Shown: positions 1 to 7,430, counted from the first letter of the stretch. The stretch is 38,148 nucleotides of DNA from Rubrivivax sp. (GCA_016790435.1 JAEUPE010000048.1:1-38148), one strand, 5' to 3'. Notes: generated by a model from the letters alone, not told the origin. Program-made: numbers and translations.

Positions 1-84
1 CAGCGCTCACGACATGACCTTCCAGCGGCGACGCAGCGGATGCCACGCCAGAAGTCCATTGGGCCAGCTGCGCGCAGCGCCGTC

Positions 85-100
85 TGTGCGCTGACGAACA
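85..100 (-). promoter_or_regulatory. Crp-like palindromic operator (site 1)
   Basis: On the minus strand this reads TGTTCG-TCAG-CGCACA followed by GAC, matching the recurring TGTGCG-N4-CGCACA motif of this window with one changed base in the left arm. It lies 10 nt beyond the stop codon of the Crp/Fnr gene and points left, so its target would be a minus-strand gene that starts at or beyond the left edge. That target is not visible here. Confidence 0.45.
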
Positions 101-109
101 TCGGCCGCG

Positions 110-839
110 CTACTGCGCGAGCTGCGGCGGCAGCAGCCGCGAATACTCCTTCTTGACGACCTCGTAGCACTCGCAGGTCCGGTGTTCGAGACCGGGGCGG
201 TCGAGCACCTTGATGCGCCCGCGCGCGTAGCGGATCAGCCCGGCCCGCTGCAGGCTCAGCGCCGCCTCGGTGACGCCTTCGCGGCGTACGCCCAGCATGT
301 TGGCGATCAGCTCCTGTGTCATCACGAGTTCGCTGCCGACGAGCCGGTCCAGGCTCAGCAGCAGCCAGCAGCTGTGCCGCTGGCTGCTGCTGGTCCAGCG
401 AGTGGTGGCGGTTGCACACGGCCGTCTGCGCCATCTGCGTGATGAGCGCCTGCGTGTAGCGCAGCAGCAGGTGCATCACCGGCCCGGCCCGGTTGAACTC
501 CTCCATCACCAGGTTGGACCGCATGCGAAAGCCCTCGCCGGCGCTCTGCACGACGCCGCGGCTGGGCGTGGAGCCGCCGCCCATGAACAGCGAGATGCCC
601 ACCAGGCCCTCGTTGCCGACGACGGCGATCTCGGCCGAGGCGCCGTTTTCCATCACGTAGAGCAACGAGACGATCGAGGTGATGGGGAAGTAGACGTGGC
701 TGAGCGTCCGTCCCGACTCGTAGAGCACCTCGCCGAGCGGCATGGTCACCCACTCGAGCTGCGGCGCCCAGCGCTGCCATTCGGCCTCGGGCAAGGCGGC
801 CAGGAGGTGGTTCAGGCGCGGGTCGGAGTCTTTGGCCAA
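110..839 (-). pseudogene. Crp/Fnr-family transcriptional regulator, frameshifted
   Basis: The reading frame opens at a TTG (837-839) preceded by a strong GGAGGAGG site. It runs through a cyclic-nucleotide-binding-type beta-roll (motifs YFPITSIVSLLYVMENG and VGNEGLVGISLFMGGG) into the conserved stretch CNRHHSLDQQ. The winged helix (MTQELIANMLGVRREGVTEAA) continues in another frame from about 390 to the TAG at 110-112. The family normally reads SLDQQLCRWLLLSLDRL at the join. Here that segment is replaced by sequence inside a perfect 14-bp inverted repeat, 10 nt longer than expected, which shifts the frame. The recognition helix keeps the R-E pair used by Crp. A copy of the window's own palindrome lies 48 nt upstream, suggesting autoregulation. 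The gene looks broken, unless this is a sequencing or assembly error. Confidence 0.8.
356..392. repeat. Perfect 14-bp inverted repeat at the Crp/Fnr frameshift
   Basis: Arms CAGCAGCAGCCAGC (356-369) and GCTGGCTGCTGCTG (379-392) flank a 9-nt loop (370-378). The right part reads as the reverse complement of what the gene should contain here. This is the expected product of a template switch within a quasi-palindrome. Confidence 0.85.
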
Positions 840-886
840 CGCAGTCCTCCTCCAGCAATCGACCCGATGGGCCTGGAACCGCAGTA

Positions 887-902
887 TGTGCGATGGCGCA
901 CA
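887..902 (-). promoter_or_regulatory. Crp-like palindromic operator (site 2)
   Basis: A perfect inverted repeat, TGTGCG-CCAT-CGCACA on the minus strand. It lies 48 nt before the TTG start of the frameshifted Crp/Fnr gene, a spacing that would suit a class II activator site with a short leader. Confidence 0.6.
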
Positions 903-958
903 AGGCGGCCAGCACGATGCGATATCCCCTTGCGGGCGCGCAATTCGATCGGCGGGCG

Positions 959-1276
959 TCAGCGTGTGGGGCCGAAGGGGGCCACCGGCGCGGCAGCCGC
1001 CGCGCTCACGAGCAACTGCAGGGTGGCGCTGTCACCGGGCCGCGCTTCGCCGAACAGGCGCAGGCACTCTTCGCGCTGCCTTGGCAGCTTCAGGGCCCTG
1101 CAGCGCCAGTGCGCCTCGTCCAGCAAAGCCACGGCACGCCGGCCCGTATCGGCCTGGCGCACCGCCTCGCGCACGACGCCGACGAAGGCGACGGCGATGA
1201 GCACGGCCCCCAGTGCCAGCGTGCCGAGAAGGACCCCCGGGTGGAGGCCCGTCCTCGCGAGCGGGGCGGTGTTCAT
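959..1276 (-). CDS. Hypothetical small membrane protein
   Basis: A 105-residue protein with one clear hydrophobic segment near residues 14-35 (VLLGTLALGAVLIAVAFVGVV), followed by a charged part with two cysteines. I do not recognise the family. The ATG at 1276 is chosen. An in-frame GTG at 1297 would leave only 1 nt after the preceding glsB-like stop, so translational coupling with that gene is likely either way. It is the second gene of a minus-strand pair with the GlsB-like protein. The hydrophobic pattern and tight spacing argue for a real gene, but no known motif confirms it. Confidence 0.45.
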   Translation of the reverse strand: MNTAPLARTGLHPGVLLGTLALGAVLIAVAFVGVVREAVRQADTGRRAVALLDEAHWRCRALKLPRQREECLRLFGEARPGDSATLQLLVSAAAAAPVAPFGPTR

Positions 1277-1298
1277 GCGAACGCCCGGCCCGTCCACC

Positions 1299-1568
1299 TC
1301 AGCGCATGGCGCCGCGGCGGAACAGGTTGACGACGGCCAGCAGGATGACGGCGCCGATGAACGAGACGCCCATCGCCGGCACGCTGAAATTGCTCTGGTT
1401 GATGGTGCCCACGCCCACGAGCGGCGAGATGAACCAGCCGCCGATCATGGCGCCGACGATGCCGACGACGACGTTGAGGATGATGCCCTGCTGCCCGTCG
1501 GTCTTCATGAGCATGCTGGCGAGCCAGCCGATCACGCCGCCCACGGCGAGCCAAATGACGAGGTTCAT
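1299..1568 (-). CDS. GlsB/YeaQ/YmgE family stress-response membrane protein
   Basis: An 89-residue protein of the transglycosylase-associated (GlsB/YeaQ/YmgE) family: very hydrophobic, Gly-rich, with three predicted spans. The motif GGVIGWLASMLMKTDGQQG is followed by NVVVGIVGAMIGGWF, as in the family. Members are small inner-membrane proteins linked to general or acid stress; their molecular role is not established. The ATG at 1568 has an AGGAGA site 7 nt upstream. The gene sits among other small stress proteins (DUF1003, CsbD, BON) and reads into the 105-aa membrane protein. Confidence 0.9.
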   Translation of the reverse strand: MNLVIWLAVGGVIGWLASMLMKTDGQQGIILNVVVGIVGAMIGGWFISPLVGVGTINQSNFSVPAMGVSFIGAVILLAVVNLFRRGAMR

Positions 1569-1788
1569 GGATGTTTCTCCTGGTGTTGGCGATGCCGGCA
1601 ACGAGGGCCGCAAGCCGGGGCGTGCCGCTCGCCCGGGGTCCGGTCCGTCATCGACGGGGCCGTGCGGCTGATCTTGCACCTGCAACGTTAGGCGGCAGGG
1701 CAGGCGTCGTCTGTCTGCCAGCGCACGAAGAGGCGCGCGCGGGCAACGCGGACGATCGTCGTGCCCGCCCGGCCGGCCCGATCGGCCC

Positions 1789-1804
1789 TGTGCGCAAGCG
1801 CACA
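1789..1804 (+). promoter_or_regulatory. Crp-like palindromic operator (site 3)
   Basis: Perfect inverted repeat TGTGCG-CAAG-CGCACA followed by GAC, 53 nt before the ATG at 1858. It would drive the 47-aa, 94-aa and probably DUF1003 genes. Confidence 0.6.
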
Positions 1805-1857
1805 GACGCTGGCGTCGCACCTGCCTAGGCTGCGCCTTTCACCCGAGTCAATCCGCC

Positions 1858-2001
1858 ATGTACCTGCCCAGCCTGCTCCTCGCCTCGCTCATCGTCCTTC
1901 CCGCCCTCGGCCTGGCCACCTGGACATGGTTGGCCATGACGCAGATCGAGGCGGACCTGCTGGCCTTCGAAGGCCACCGGGGCCTGGACTTCGAGATCTG
2001 A
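1858..2001 (+). CDS. Small single-span membrane protein, 47 aa
   Basis: Encodes a 47-residue protein with one N-terminal hydrophobic span (about residues 2-26, LLLASLIVLPALGLATW) and an acidic tail. No strong ribosome-binding site is visible. The case for a gene is the perfect palindromic operator 53 nt upstream and the next start codon lying one base after its TGA. I do not recognise a family. It may be a regulatory or stress-induced micro-membrane protein; this is inference. Confidence 0.45.
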   Translation: MYLPSLLLASLIVLPALGLATWTWLAMTQIEADLLAFEGHRGLDFEI

Positions 2002-2002
2002 C

Positions 2003-2287
2003 ATGCGCACGAGGCCAGCCGCCCCGGAACCCTTGACGTCCCGCAAGGCGCGCGCCACACCGTCGCTCTCGCCGCGCCCCACGGCGCACGCGACGCTCGC
2101 AGGCCAGAAGTCCGACTTCACGGCCGAAGGCTCGCCGCCGCCGGGCAAGGTGGCGAACGTCGCGCCCGTGCAGGTGGAGCTGCCGGCCCCCCGGCCCGGC
2201 GGCGCCACCGTGGCGCCCGCCGCACCGCCAGGGCGGCGCGGCGCCCGCCCGCACGGGCCCCGCCCGTCGAAGGCGCGCTACCCCTGA
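2003..2287 (+). CDS. Hypothetical Pro/Ala/Arg-rich protein
   Basis: A 94-residue basic, low-complexity protein without signal peptide or membrane span. Its most structured part is around residues 27-50 (AHATLAGQKSDFTAEG, then SPPPGK), the rest being Pro/Ala/Arg-rich. The ATG lies one base after the stop of the 47-aa gene, so it would be translated by reinitiation. I cannot assign a function. In DNA this GC-rich an open frame of this length can arise by chance, so confidence is moderate. Confidence 0.4.
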   Translation: MRTRPAAPEPLTSRKARATPSLSPRPTAHATLAGQKSDFTAEGSPPPGKVANVAPVQVELPAPRPGGATVAPAAPPGRRGARPHGPRPSKARYP

Positions 2288-2368
2288 ACGACGGAGGGCC
2301 CGCGATCGCTGGCCCGGCGCGCGCATCATCGGGTGGACGAGCACCGACGCTCGCATTGGAGAGCGACC

Positions 2369-2926
2369 ATGCACAAGCCCGATGACATTGCATCCCGTCT
2401 GCTCGGCGTGCCCTTCGAGGCACTCGACGAGCGCGCGAAGAAGGTGACGCGGCACGTCGCCGCGCGCACGCACATCACGCGCGGCCCGGCCCGCACGGAG
2501 CAACCGGCGCCGACGGGCGGCCAGCGCGCGGCCGACGCCGTGGCGTCGTTCGGCGGCTCATGGGTCTTCGTCGGCCTGTTCGCGGCCACCATGGGGTGCT
2601 GGGTGGTGTTGAACGCGGTGCTGCTCGTGCACCGCGGCAACACGTTCGACCCCTACCCCTACATCCTGCTCAACCTGTTCCTGTCGATGCTGGCCGCGAT
2701 CCAGGCGCCGATCATCCTGATGTCGCAGAACCGCCAGGCGCAGAAGGACCGCGCCGCGTCGGAACATGACTACGAGATCAACCTCAAGGCCGAACTCGAG
2801 ATCATGCTGCTGCACCACAAGGTCGATGCGATGCGCGAAGCGCAATGGCACGGCCTGCTGAAGATCCAGCAAGGCCAGATGCGAAGGCTGAAACGCCTCA
2901 TCGAGGCCCGCGCCGCGACGGCCTGA
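2369..2926 (+). CDS. DUF1003 family inner-membrane protein
   Basis: A 185-residue protein with the DUF1003 pattern: a soluble N-terminus, then GGSWVFVGLFAATMGCWVVLN (first span, about residues 63-83), the conserved FDPYPYILLNLFLSMLAAIQAPIILMSQNRQ (second span) and a charged, helical C-terminus beginning AQKDRAASEHDYEIN. The function of the family is unknown; it is often found near stress genes. The ATG at 2369 has a GGAGAG site 5 nt upstream, which excludes the longer in-frame start at 2333. It is probably the last gene of the operon driven from site 3, and ends just before a strong hairpin. Confidence 0.9.
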   Translation: MHKPDDIASRLLGVPFEALDERAKKVTRHVAARTHITRGPARTEQPAPTGGQRAADAVASFGGSWVFVGLFAATMGCWVVLNAVLLVHRGNTFDPYPYILLNLFLSMLAAIQAPIILMSQNRQAQKDRAASEHDYEINLKAELEIMLLHHKVDAMREAQWHGLLKIQQGQMRRLKRLIEARAATA

Positions 2927-2933
2927 CGAACGT

Positions 2934-2965
2934 GCGCCCCCGCACCGTTGCCGGTGCGGGGGCGC
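2934..2965. terminator. Strong bidirectional hairpin
   Basis: A perfect 14-bp stem (2934-2947 with 2952-2965) around the loop TTGC, 7 nt after the DUF1003 stop and between two convergent genes. There is no T-run, so it may act as a transcript-end stabiliser or a non-canonical terminator for both strands. Confidence 0.7.
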
Positions 2966-3010
2966 TGTGGCCGCCGGCCCGCGAGGCGGGCCCGGCGCCG
3001 ATCGGTGGCG

Positions 3011-3244
3011 TCAGACGCGGGGCTTGTCCTTGCCGAACCAGTCGTCCGTGGCCAGCCGCTGCCAGGCAGCGACCTGCTTCTCGGCATCTTCCTTGGCCAC
3101 GCCGTAGCGCTCCTGGATCTTGCCGGCGAGCTGGTCGCGGCGGCCGGCCACGATGCTCAGGTCGTCATCGGTCAGCTTGCCCCATTGCTCCTTGGCGCGG
3201 CCGGTCAGCTGCTTCCAGTCGCCTTGAATGCGGTCCCAATTCAT
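3011..3244 (-). CDS. CsbD family stress protein
   Basis: A 77-residue cytosolic protein with the full CsbD pattern: MNWDRIQGDWKQLTGRAKEQ at the N-terminus, then WGKLTDDDL and a GRRDQLAGKIQERYG segment. CsbD-like proteins are abundant general-stress proteins without known biochemical activity. The start has AAGGAG 6 nt upstream. It lies upstream of a convergent DUF1003 gene and downstream of the BON-domain gene on the same strand; the three form a stress cassette. Confidence 0.93.
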   Translation of the reverse strand: MNWDRIQGDWKQLTGRAKEQWGKLTDDDLSIVAGRRDQLAGKIQERYGVAKEDAEKQVAAWQRLATDDWFGKDKPRV

Positions 3245-3319
3245 GTGTGCTCCTTGAGATGGTTGGTACGGGTGGTGCGGGTCGACGAGACGGCAGGGCG
3301 GTCTCAAGGGCTCAAGGCC

Positions 3320-3634
3320 TCAAGGCCGCACGGCGATTTCGTTGCGCACCGACTTGACGCCACTGACCTTCATGGCCAGGGCCTCGGCGGTGTTGCGCTC
3401 GGTGTTGCTCTTGGCGAAGCCGGAGAGCATGACCGTGCCCTTGAGCGTCTCGACGCTGATGGCCGCGGCGTCGACTTCCTTGTTCTCGACGAAGCGCGCC
3501 TTCACCGCGGTGGTGATGGCGGAGTCGTCGACATAGGCGCCCACCGTTTCCTGGCCGCGCGTGACGGCGCAGCCCTGCAGGGCGATGAGCGAAGCCGCGA
3601 CGAAGGCGGCGGCAAGCGTGGTGCGGAAGTTCAT
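3320..3634 (-). CDS. BON-domain lipoprotein (OsmY-like)
   Basis: A 104-residue exported protein. Residues 1-22 form a signal peptide ending in the lipobox LQGC, so it is probably a lipoprotein. Residues 35-104 are a single BON domain (DSAITTAVKARFVENK, SVETLKGTVMLSGF, VKSVRNEI). BON domains occur in osmotic-stress proteins and are thought to bind membranes or phospholipids. The start has GGAGATCC upstream. It precedes the csbD-like gene by 76 nt and is probably co-transcribed with it. Confidence 0.9.
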   Translation of the reverse strand: MNFRTTLAAAFVAASLIALQGCAVTRGQETVGAYVDDSAITTAVKARFVENKEVDAAAISVETLKGTVMLSGFAKSNTERNTAEALAMKVSGVKSVRNEIAVRP

Positions 3635-3786
3635 GGTGGATCTCCAATCCGGCTGGCTGCGTGCGGGGTGCATGCGATGGACTGCATCCGGTGGACCAAT
3701 GTCGCTCGTGGGCCGCGGCCCGACCATCGGCGCGAAGGCCCATCGCTTGTAGGAGGAAGCCCCGCTTCGCAACAGGGCCGCGGCTG

Positions 3787-3802
3787 CGTACGACACCGCA
3801 CA
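3787..3802 (+). promoter_or_regulatory. Crp-like palindromic operator, degenerate left arm (site 4)
   Basis: Reads CGTACG-ACAC-CGCACA followed by GA. The right arm is exact and the left arm matches at four of six bases. It lies 95 nt before the repeat-protein start at 3898. It also sits in the divergent region of the BON gene, 152 nt away. Confidence 0.4.
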
Positions 3803-3897
3803 GATGCGGCACCTTGATTGCGCCCCAATGCGCCCCCGATGGCCCGTGCACTCCGCGCCGGCCGCCCTGCCAGGAACAACCAGGAACAACGCATCCC

Positions 3898-4341
3898 ATG
3901 AAACTCATCCATGCCATCTCCCTCCTCGCCGGCGCGTTGTGCGTCACCACGCCCGCCTGGTCGCAGCCCCAGGGCGGTTCGGGCATCGGCCCGGCACCGC
4001 TCACGCGCCAGCAGGTCGCGATGGAGCGCAGCGAGTTCCTGAAGACGCACCGCTGGGACGAGCCGACGGACACCTGGATGCTCAAGGCAGGCGTCGAGCC
4101 GCCGATGGGCATCAAGTCGCGGCTCGAAGTCAGGCAGGCGCGCGACCAGTTCCTGGCCAGCAACCGCTGGGACGAGAAGCAGGCGCGCTGGGTGCCGCTG
4201 GCCGGAACACCACGCAACATGAGCACGTTGTCGCGCGACACCGTGAAGGCCGAAACGATCCGGTTCACGCGCACGCACGAGTGGGACGAGCTGACCGGTC
4301 AGTGGCTGGAACGCGGCTCGCGCAAGGCAACGCCGCAGTGA
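3898..4341 (+). CDS. Secreted protein with three 38-residue WDE repeats
   Basis: A 147-residue protein with a signal peptide (residues 1-22, cleavage near WSQ). The mature part holds three repeats spaced exactly 38 residues apart: EFLKTHRWDEPTDTW (46-60), QFLASNRWDEKQARW (84-98) and RFTRTHEWDELTGQW (122-136). Each is preceded by a V-x-x-E/A-R/T-type helix. No catalytic motif is visible. I do not know a function; a periplasmic binding or structural role is possible. It lies downstream of operator site 4 and upstream of the GGDEF gene. Confidence 0.75.
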   Translation: MKLIHAISLLAGALCVTTPAWSQPQGGSGIGPAPLTRQQVAMERSEFLKTHRWDEPTDTWMLKAGVEPPMGIKSRLEVRQARDQFLASNRWDEKQARWVPLAGTPRNMSTLSRDTVKAETIRFTRTHEWDELTGQWLERGSRKATPQ

Positions 4342-4424
4342 GTTGGCGCCGAGGCCCGGCCGGGCCTCGGCACGAGTCGTCGCAAGCGCCACTGAATCAC
4401 GGCAGGAGCCCGGACACCCGGCAA

Positions 4425-4440
4425 TGTGCGATCGCGCACA
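4425..4440 (+). promoter_or_regulatory. Crp-like palindromic operator (site 5)
   Basis: A perfect inverted repeat TGTGCG-ATCG-CGCACA followed by GAC, 79 nt before the GGDEF-protein start. It is one of three exact copies in the window. Confidence 0.65.
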
Positions 4441-4519
4441 GACCCGCAGGGCCCGGCGCGTTCGAATGCCCTGCATCGGCAGGCGCGAAGGGCGCACCTG
4501 CCACTTCGGGGAAGTGCAC

Positions 4520-5182
4520 ATGCGTGAAGCGACCATGATCGAGCGCCGGGACAGCCAGGGCGGCACGAGGCCGGCGTCGACCCCGCCAGCCACAGCCGGC
4601 CAACTGCGCGAAAAGCTGCAGCGCCTGCGCCTCGAGCTCGTGGACACCGCCGTGGGCGAGCGCCAGCCACGCCATGTCGGCTGGCAGGACGGGCTGACGT
4701 CCCTGCCGAGCCGGGCCCACTTTCGCCTGCGCCTGAGCCACACGCTGTCGCTGCTTATGCGCGCCGGCCGCCCCATGGGCCTGCTGTGCGTGGGCCTGAC
4801 CGAGTCCACGCCCGCGACCGTGACCTTCGGCCAGGCGGCCAGCGACGAACTGCTGCGCATCGTGGCGGCACGGCTGCGTCACGCGCTGCGCGCCAGCGAC
4901 GTGATCGGCCGCGTCGGCCGAGTCGAGTTCGCCTGCATGCTGCCCGACCTGGCCAATTGCCAGGACGGTGGCAAGGTCGCGCGCAGGCTGTTGGACACCC
5001 TGGCCGCGCAGGTCCGCATCGGGTCGATCGAGCTCACCGCTTCGGCAAACCTCGGCCTGGCGATGTTCCCTTGCGACGGCCGCGGCGCAGACGCCTTGCT
5101 CGACAGCGCCGATGCCGCCATGTTCCGCGCGCGGCGGGAGCGCAGTGAGGTGGCGTTCTTCGGTCAGGCGACCAGTCGTTGA
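4520..5182 (+). CDS. Degenerate GGDEF-domain protein
   Basis: A 220-residue cytosolic protein. A short coiled-coil (about residues 26-42, QLREKLQRLRLELVD) leads into a GGDEF-fold domain that starts at DGLTSLPSRAHF and ends with DALLDSADAAMFRARRE. The signature GG(D/E)EF is replaced by VGRVEF, and the metal-binding D of the first motif is absent (VGLTEST). It is therefore unlikely to make cyclic di-GMP and may act as a binding or partner domain. The ATG at 4520 has GGGGAAG upstream; earlier in-frame ATGs overlap the operator. The 3' end overlaps the convergent kinase gene by 19 nt. Confidence 0.8.
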   Translation: MREATMIERRDSQGGTRPASTPPATAGQLREKLQRLRLELVDTAVGERQPRHVGWQDGLTSLPSRAHFRLRLSHTLSLLMRAGRPMGLLCVGLTESTPATVTFGQAASDELLRIVAARLRHALRASDVIGRVGRVEFACMLPDLANCQDGGKVARRLLDTLAAQVRIGSIELTASANLGLAMFPCDGRGADALLDSADAAMFRARRERSEVAFFGQATSR

Positions 5183-6195
5183 ACGCCCTCACCTTCGCTC
5201 TCACCCTCGCCCGGGATTTCGCGCCGACTCTCTCCGCTGCCCGCCACGCAGGGCAGTTGCACGCGGATCGCCGTGCCGCGGCCCGGTGCCGAGACCAGCT
5301 CCAGCCGGCCGCCCTCGGCCTGAACGCGAAAGCGCATGCCCATCAATCCGTGGGCGGCACTCGGCCGTGTTTGCGGGTCAAAGCCCACGCCGTCGTCACG
5401 CAGCGTCACCACGACCTGGTCGCCTTCCTGGCCGAGGCCCAGCCACACCTGCCGGGCCCGGGCGTGTTTGCCGATGTTGGTGATGCCTTCCTGCACAACC
5501 CGGTACACCACCAGGTCGGCGTCGGCGTCCAGCGGCACGGGTTGCAGCTCGCAGTGCACTGGCAGGCCGGAGGCCTGCGCGAATTCGCGCGCCAGGATCT
5601 CCAGCGTCGCCACGAGCCCCAGGTTGCTGAGCGACGAGGGTCGCAGGTCCTCGACGATGCGGCGCTTGAGCGCGATGACGCCGTTGAGCGTGAGCACGAG
5701 GTGCGCCAGGCGGTCCTGCGCCTCGGGCGCCGTCTGCCCCAGGCGCGAGCGGATGCGCGCCGCGTCCAGCTTGGCCGAGGTGAGCAGCGCACCGAGCTCG
5801 TCGTGCAGGTCGCGCGCCAGGCGGCTGCGTTCGTCTTCGCGCGCCGTCAACAGGTGCTGCGTGAGCTCGGTCAGCTCGGCCGTGCGGCGCGCCACTTCGA
5901 GCTCGAGCCGGTGGTGGTCGGCCTGCGTCAGGGCGTTGAGGTGGGCCTGCTGCCGCTGCACGACCGCAGCCTGCCGCAGATAGAAGTACAAGGCGAGCAG
6001 GCTGATCGCCGTCAGCACCGCGATGCCGATGCGGCTGGCCAGCAACACGCGGGAGATCTCCTCGCGGCTCTCCAGCAGGTTGGCGGCGCGCCAGTAGTAC
6101 GTGCCTTCGCTGATGAAGAGCATCGTCGCGGCGGCGGCGCAGGCCAGCACCAGCGTCAGCGGGCTGTGGCGGATCAGCCGCGGGACGAAGGACAT
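5164..6195 (-). CDS. NarX/DegS-type sensor histidine kinase
   Basis: A 343-residue membrane kinase. Two spans (about 13-29 and 53-72) enclose a short periplasmic segment, followed by a coiled-coil linker and a HisKA_3 dimerisation domain with phospho-acceptor His131 in LARDLHDELGALLT. The HATPase_c domain follows (N-box VVQEGITNIGKHA, G-box DDGVGFDP, HGLMGMRFRVQAEGG). The C-terminus carries a GEGESEGEG repeat. The start has a GAGG site. It diverges from the NarL-type regulator 44 nt away, its likely partner. The small periplasmic loop suggests sensing in or near the membrane; the signal is unknown. Confidence 0.9.
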   Translation of the reverse strand: MSFVPRLIRHSPLTLVLACAAAATMLFISEGTYYWRAANLLESREEISRVLLASRIGIAVLTAISLLALYFYLRQAAVVQRQQAHLNALTQADHHRLELEVARRTAELTELTQHLLTAREDERSRLARDLHDELGALLTSAKLDAARIRSRLGQTAPEAQDRLAHLVLTLNGVIALKRRIVEDLRPSSLSNLGLVATLEILAREFAQASGLPVHCELQPVPLDADADLVVYRVVQEGITNIGKHARARQVWLGLGQEGDQVVVTLRDDGVGFDPQTRPSAAHGLMGMRFRVQAEGGRLELVSAPGRGTAIRVQLPCVAGSGESRREIPGEGESEGEGVQRLVA

Positions 6196-6239
6196 GGCCG
6201 ACCTCGCGGACCTCTTGGAACAGACATGGAGCGCACTCG

Positions 6240-6872
6240 ATGATTCGAATCGCGATCGTCGACGATCACGCCGTGGTGCGGGCCGGCCTGCGCCAGTTCT
6301 TCAGCGACCAGGTGGACCTGTCCGTGGTGGCCGAAGCGGCCAGTGGCCGAGAGGCCCTGGACATCGTGCGCGGCGGCGCAGTGGACGTGATGCTGCTGGA
6401 CATCTCGATGCCCGGCCAGGGCGGCGTCGACGCGCTGGCGGCCATTCGGGCGCGGGCGCCGGCGCTGCCGGTGCTCATCCTCAGCGGATTTCCCGAGGCG
6501 CACTACGCCACGACGCTGCTGCGCCAGGGCGCGAGCGGCTACCTCAACAAGGACTGCGACCCGGAGGAAATCCTCAAGGCCATCCGCACGGTCTACCGCG
6601 GCCGCAAGTACATCACCGCCGGCGTCGCCGAACGGCTGGCCGAGACCCTGGGCCCTGAAGGCGACAAGCTGCCGCACGAGCAGCTCTCCGAGCGCGAGCT
6701 GCAGGTGTTCCTGCGACTGGCCCAGGGCGAGACCATCGGCCATGCCGCGCAGGGCCTGTCGCTGAGCATCAAGACGGTGAGCACCTACCGCACGCGGGTG
6801 ATGGAGAAGATGGCGTTGCAGAGCAACAGCGACCTCACCTACTACGCGCTGAAGAACGGATTGATCCGCTGA
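6240..6872 (+). CDS. NarL/FixJ-family response regulator
   Basis: A 210-residue two-domain regulator. The receiver domain has the acidic pair near D8-D9, phospho-acceptor D54 (VMLLDISMPG), S/T switch (LILSG) and K in LNKDCD. The C-terminal LuxR-type helix-turn-helix begins LSERELQVFLRLAQGET and contains SIKTVSTYRTRVMEKM. It should bind DNA when phosphorylated by the divergent NarX-like kinase. The ATG lies 9 nt after GGAG. Targets cannot be read from the window. Confidence 0.93.
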   Translation: MIRIAIVDDHAVVRAGLRQFFSDQVDLSVVAEAASGREALDIVRGGAVDVMLLDISMPGQGGVDALAAIRARAPALPVLILSGFPEAHYATTLLRQGASGYLNKDCDPEEILKAIRTVYRGRKYITAGVAERLAETLGPEGDKLPHEQLSERELQVFLRLAQGETIGHAAQGLSLSIKTVSTYRTRVMEKMALQSNSDLTYYALKNGLIR

Positions 6873-6880
6873 GCGCGCCG

Positions 6881-6910
6881 GGCCGGAGCGAAGCGGGCCG
6901 GAGCGAAGCG
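6881..6910. repeat. Two tandem copies of a 15-bp unit
   Basis: GGGCCGGAGCGAAGC occurs at 6881-6895 and again directly at 6896-6910, just after the stop of the NarL-type regulator and between two convergent genes. Confidence 0.8.
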
Positions 6911-6985
6911 GCCCTGAGCACCGCGCCCCCAACGAGCAAGGCTTGCCGGTGAATCGAGGCGAACCCGCCCCGCACGCCACACCGG

Positions 6986-7423
6986 TCAGGACAAGGCCGC
7001 AGGCACGCTGTCGCCGGTGCCGCCCGCGGACAACCGGCCGCAGTACTGGATGAGCTCGTCGATGTCGTTGGACTTGTCGAAGACGCGGTCGGCGCCCATG
7101 AAGAGGCACCGGCGGCGGACATCCGGCGTGGCGTAGTTGCTCAGCACGACCAGCTTGCGCCGCGCCTGGGCCCCGTGCGACCCCTGGGAGGCGCGCGCAG
7201 CATGGGCGGCACGCAGCACGCCGAGGCCGGAACCGGCCTTGAGAAAGAGGTCGACGATGACCAGTTCCGCATCGTGCCCGGTGCGCGTCAGCCACTGCAC
7301 CGCGGTCGCTTCGTCCTGCGCCACGCCCACCACCTCGATCGACACCAGCTCGTCCAGCGTGGCGATGAGGCTGTCGCGGATCAGCAGGTTGTCTTCGACG
7401 ATGTAGGTCTTGAGCGGATGCAT
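6986..7423 (-). CDS. Single-domain response regulator (CheY-like receiver)
   Basis: A 145-residue receiver-only protein. Acidic residues near position 10 (YIVEDNLLIRDSL), phospho-acceptor D58 (LVIVDLFLKAGSG), the switch Ser in VVLSNYA and K in VFDKSND are all present. There is no output domain, so it probably acts by protein contact or relays phosphate. The ATG at 7423 is chosen from the start of the receiver fold; no good ribosome-binding site is visible. The 5' leader contains an 11-bp hairpin (7431-7456). It is convergent with the NarL-type regulator; its kinase may be the nearby NarX-like protein or one outside the window. Confidence 0.85.
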   Translation of the reverse strand: MHPLKTYIVEDNLLIRDSLIATLDELVSIEVVGVAQDEATAVQWLTRTGHDAELVIVDLFLKAGSGLGVLRAAHAARASQGSHGAQARRKLVVLSNYATPDVRRRCLFMGADRVFDKSNDIDELIQYCGRLSAGGTGDSVPAALS

Positions 7424-7430
7424 GGGCAGT

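Noticed and set aside
1..59. Possible leftward gene starting MDFWRGIRC at 59
   Set aside because: Only about 19 codons are visible before the window edge and no motif or clear ribosome site can be judged.
270..1691. A 473-codon plus-strand frame opposite the Crp/Fnr and glsB-like genes
   Set aside because: His/Arg/Ala-rich without domain; it covers genes with clear family signatures and ribosome sites on the minus strand.
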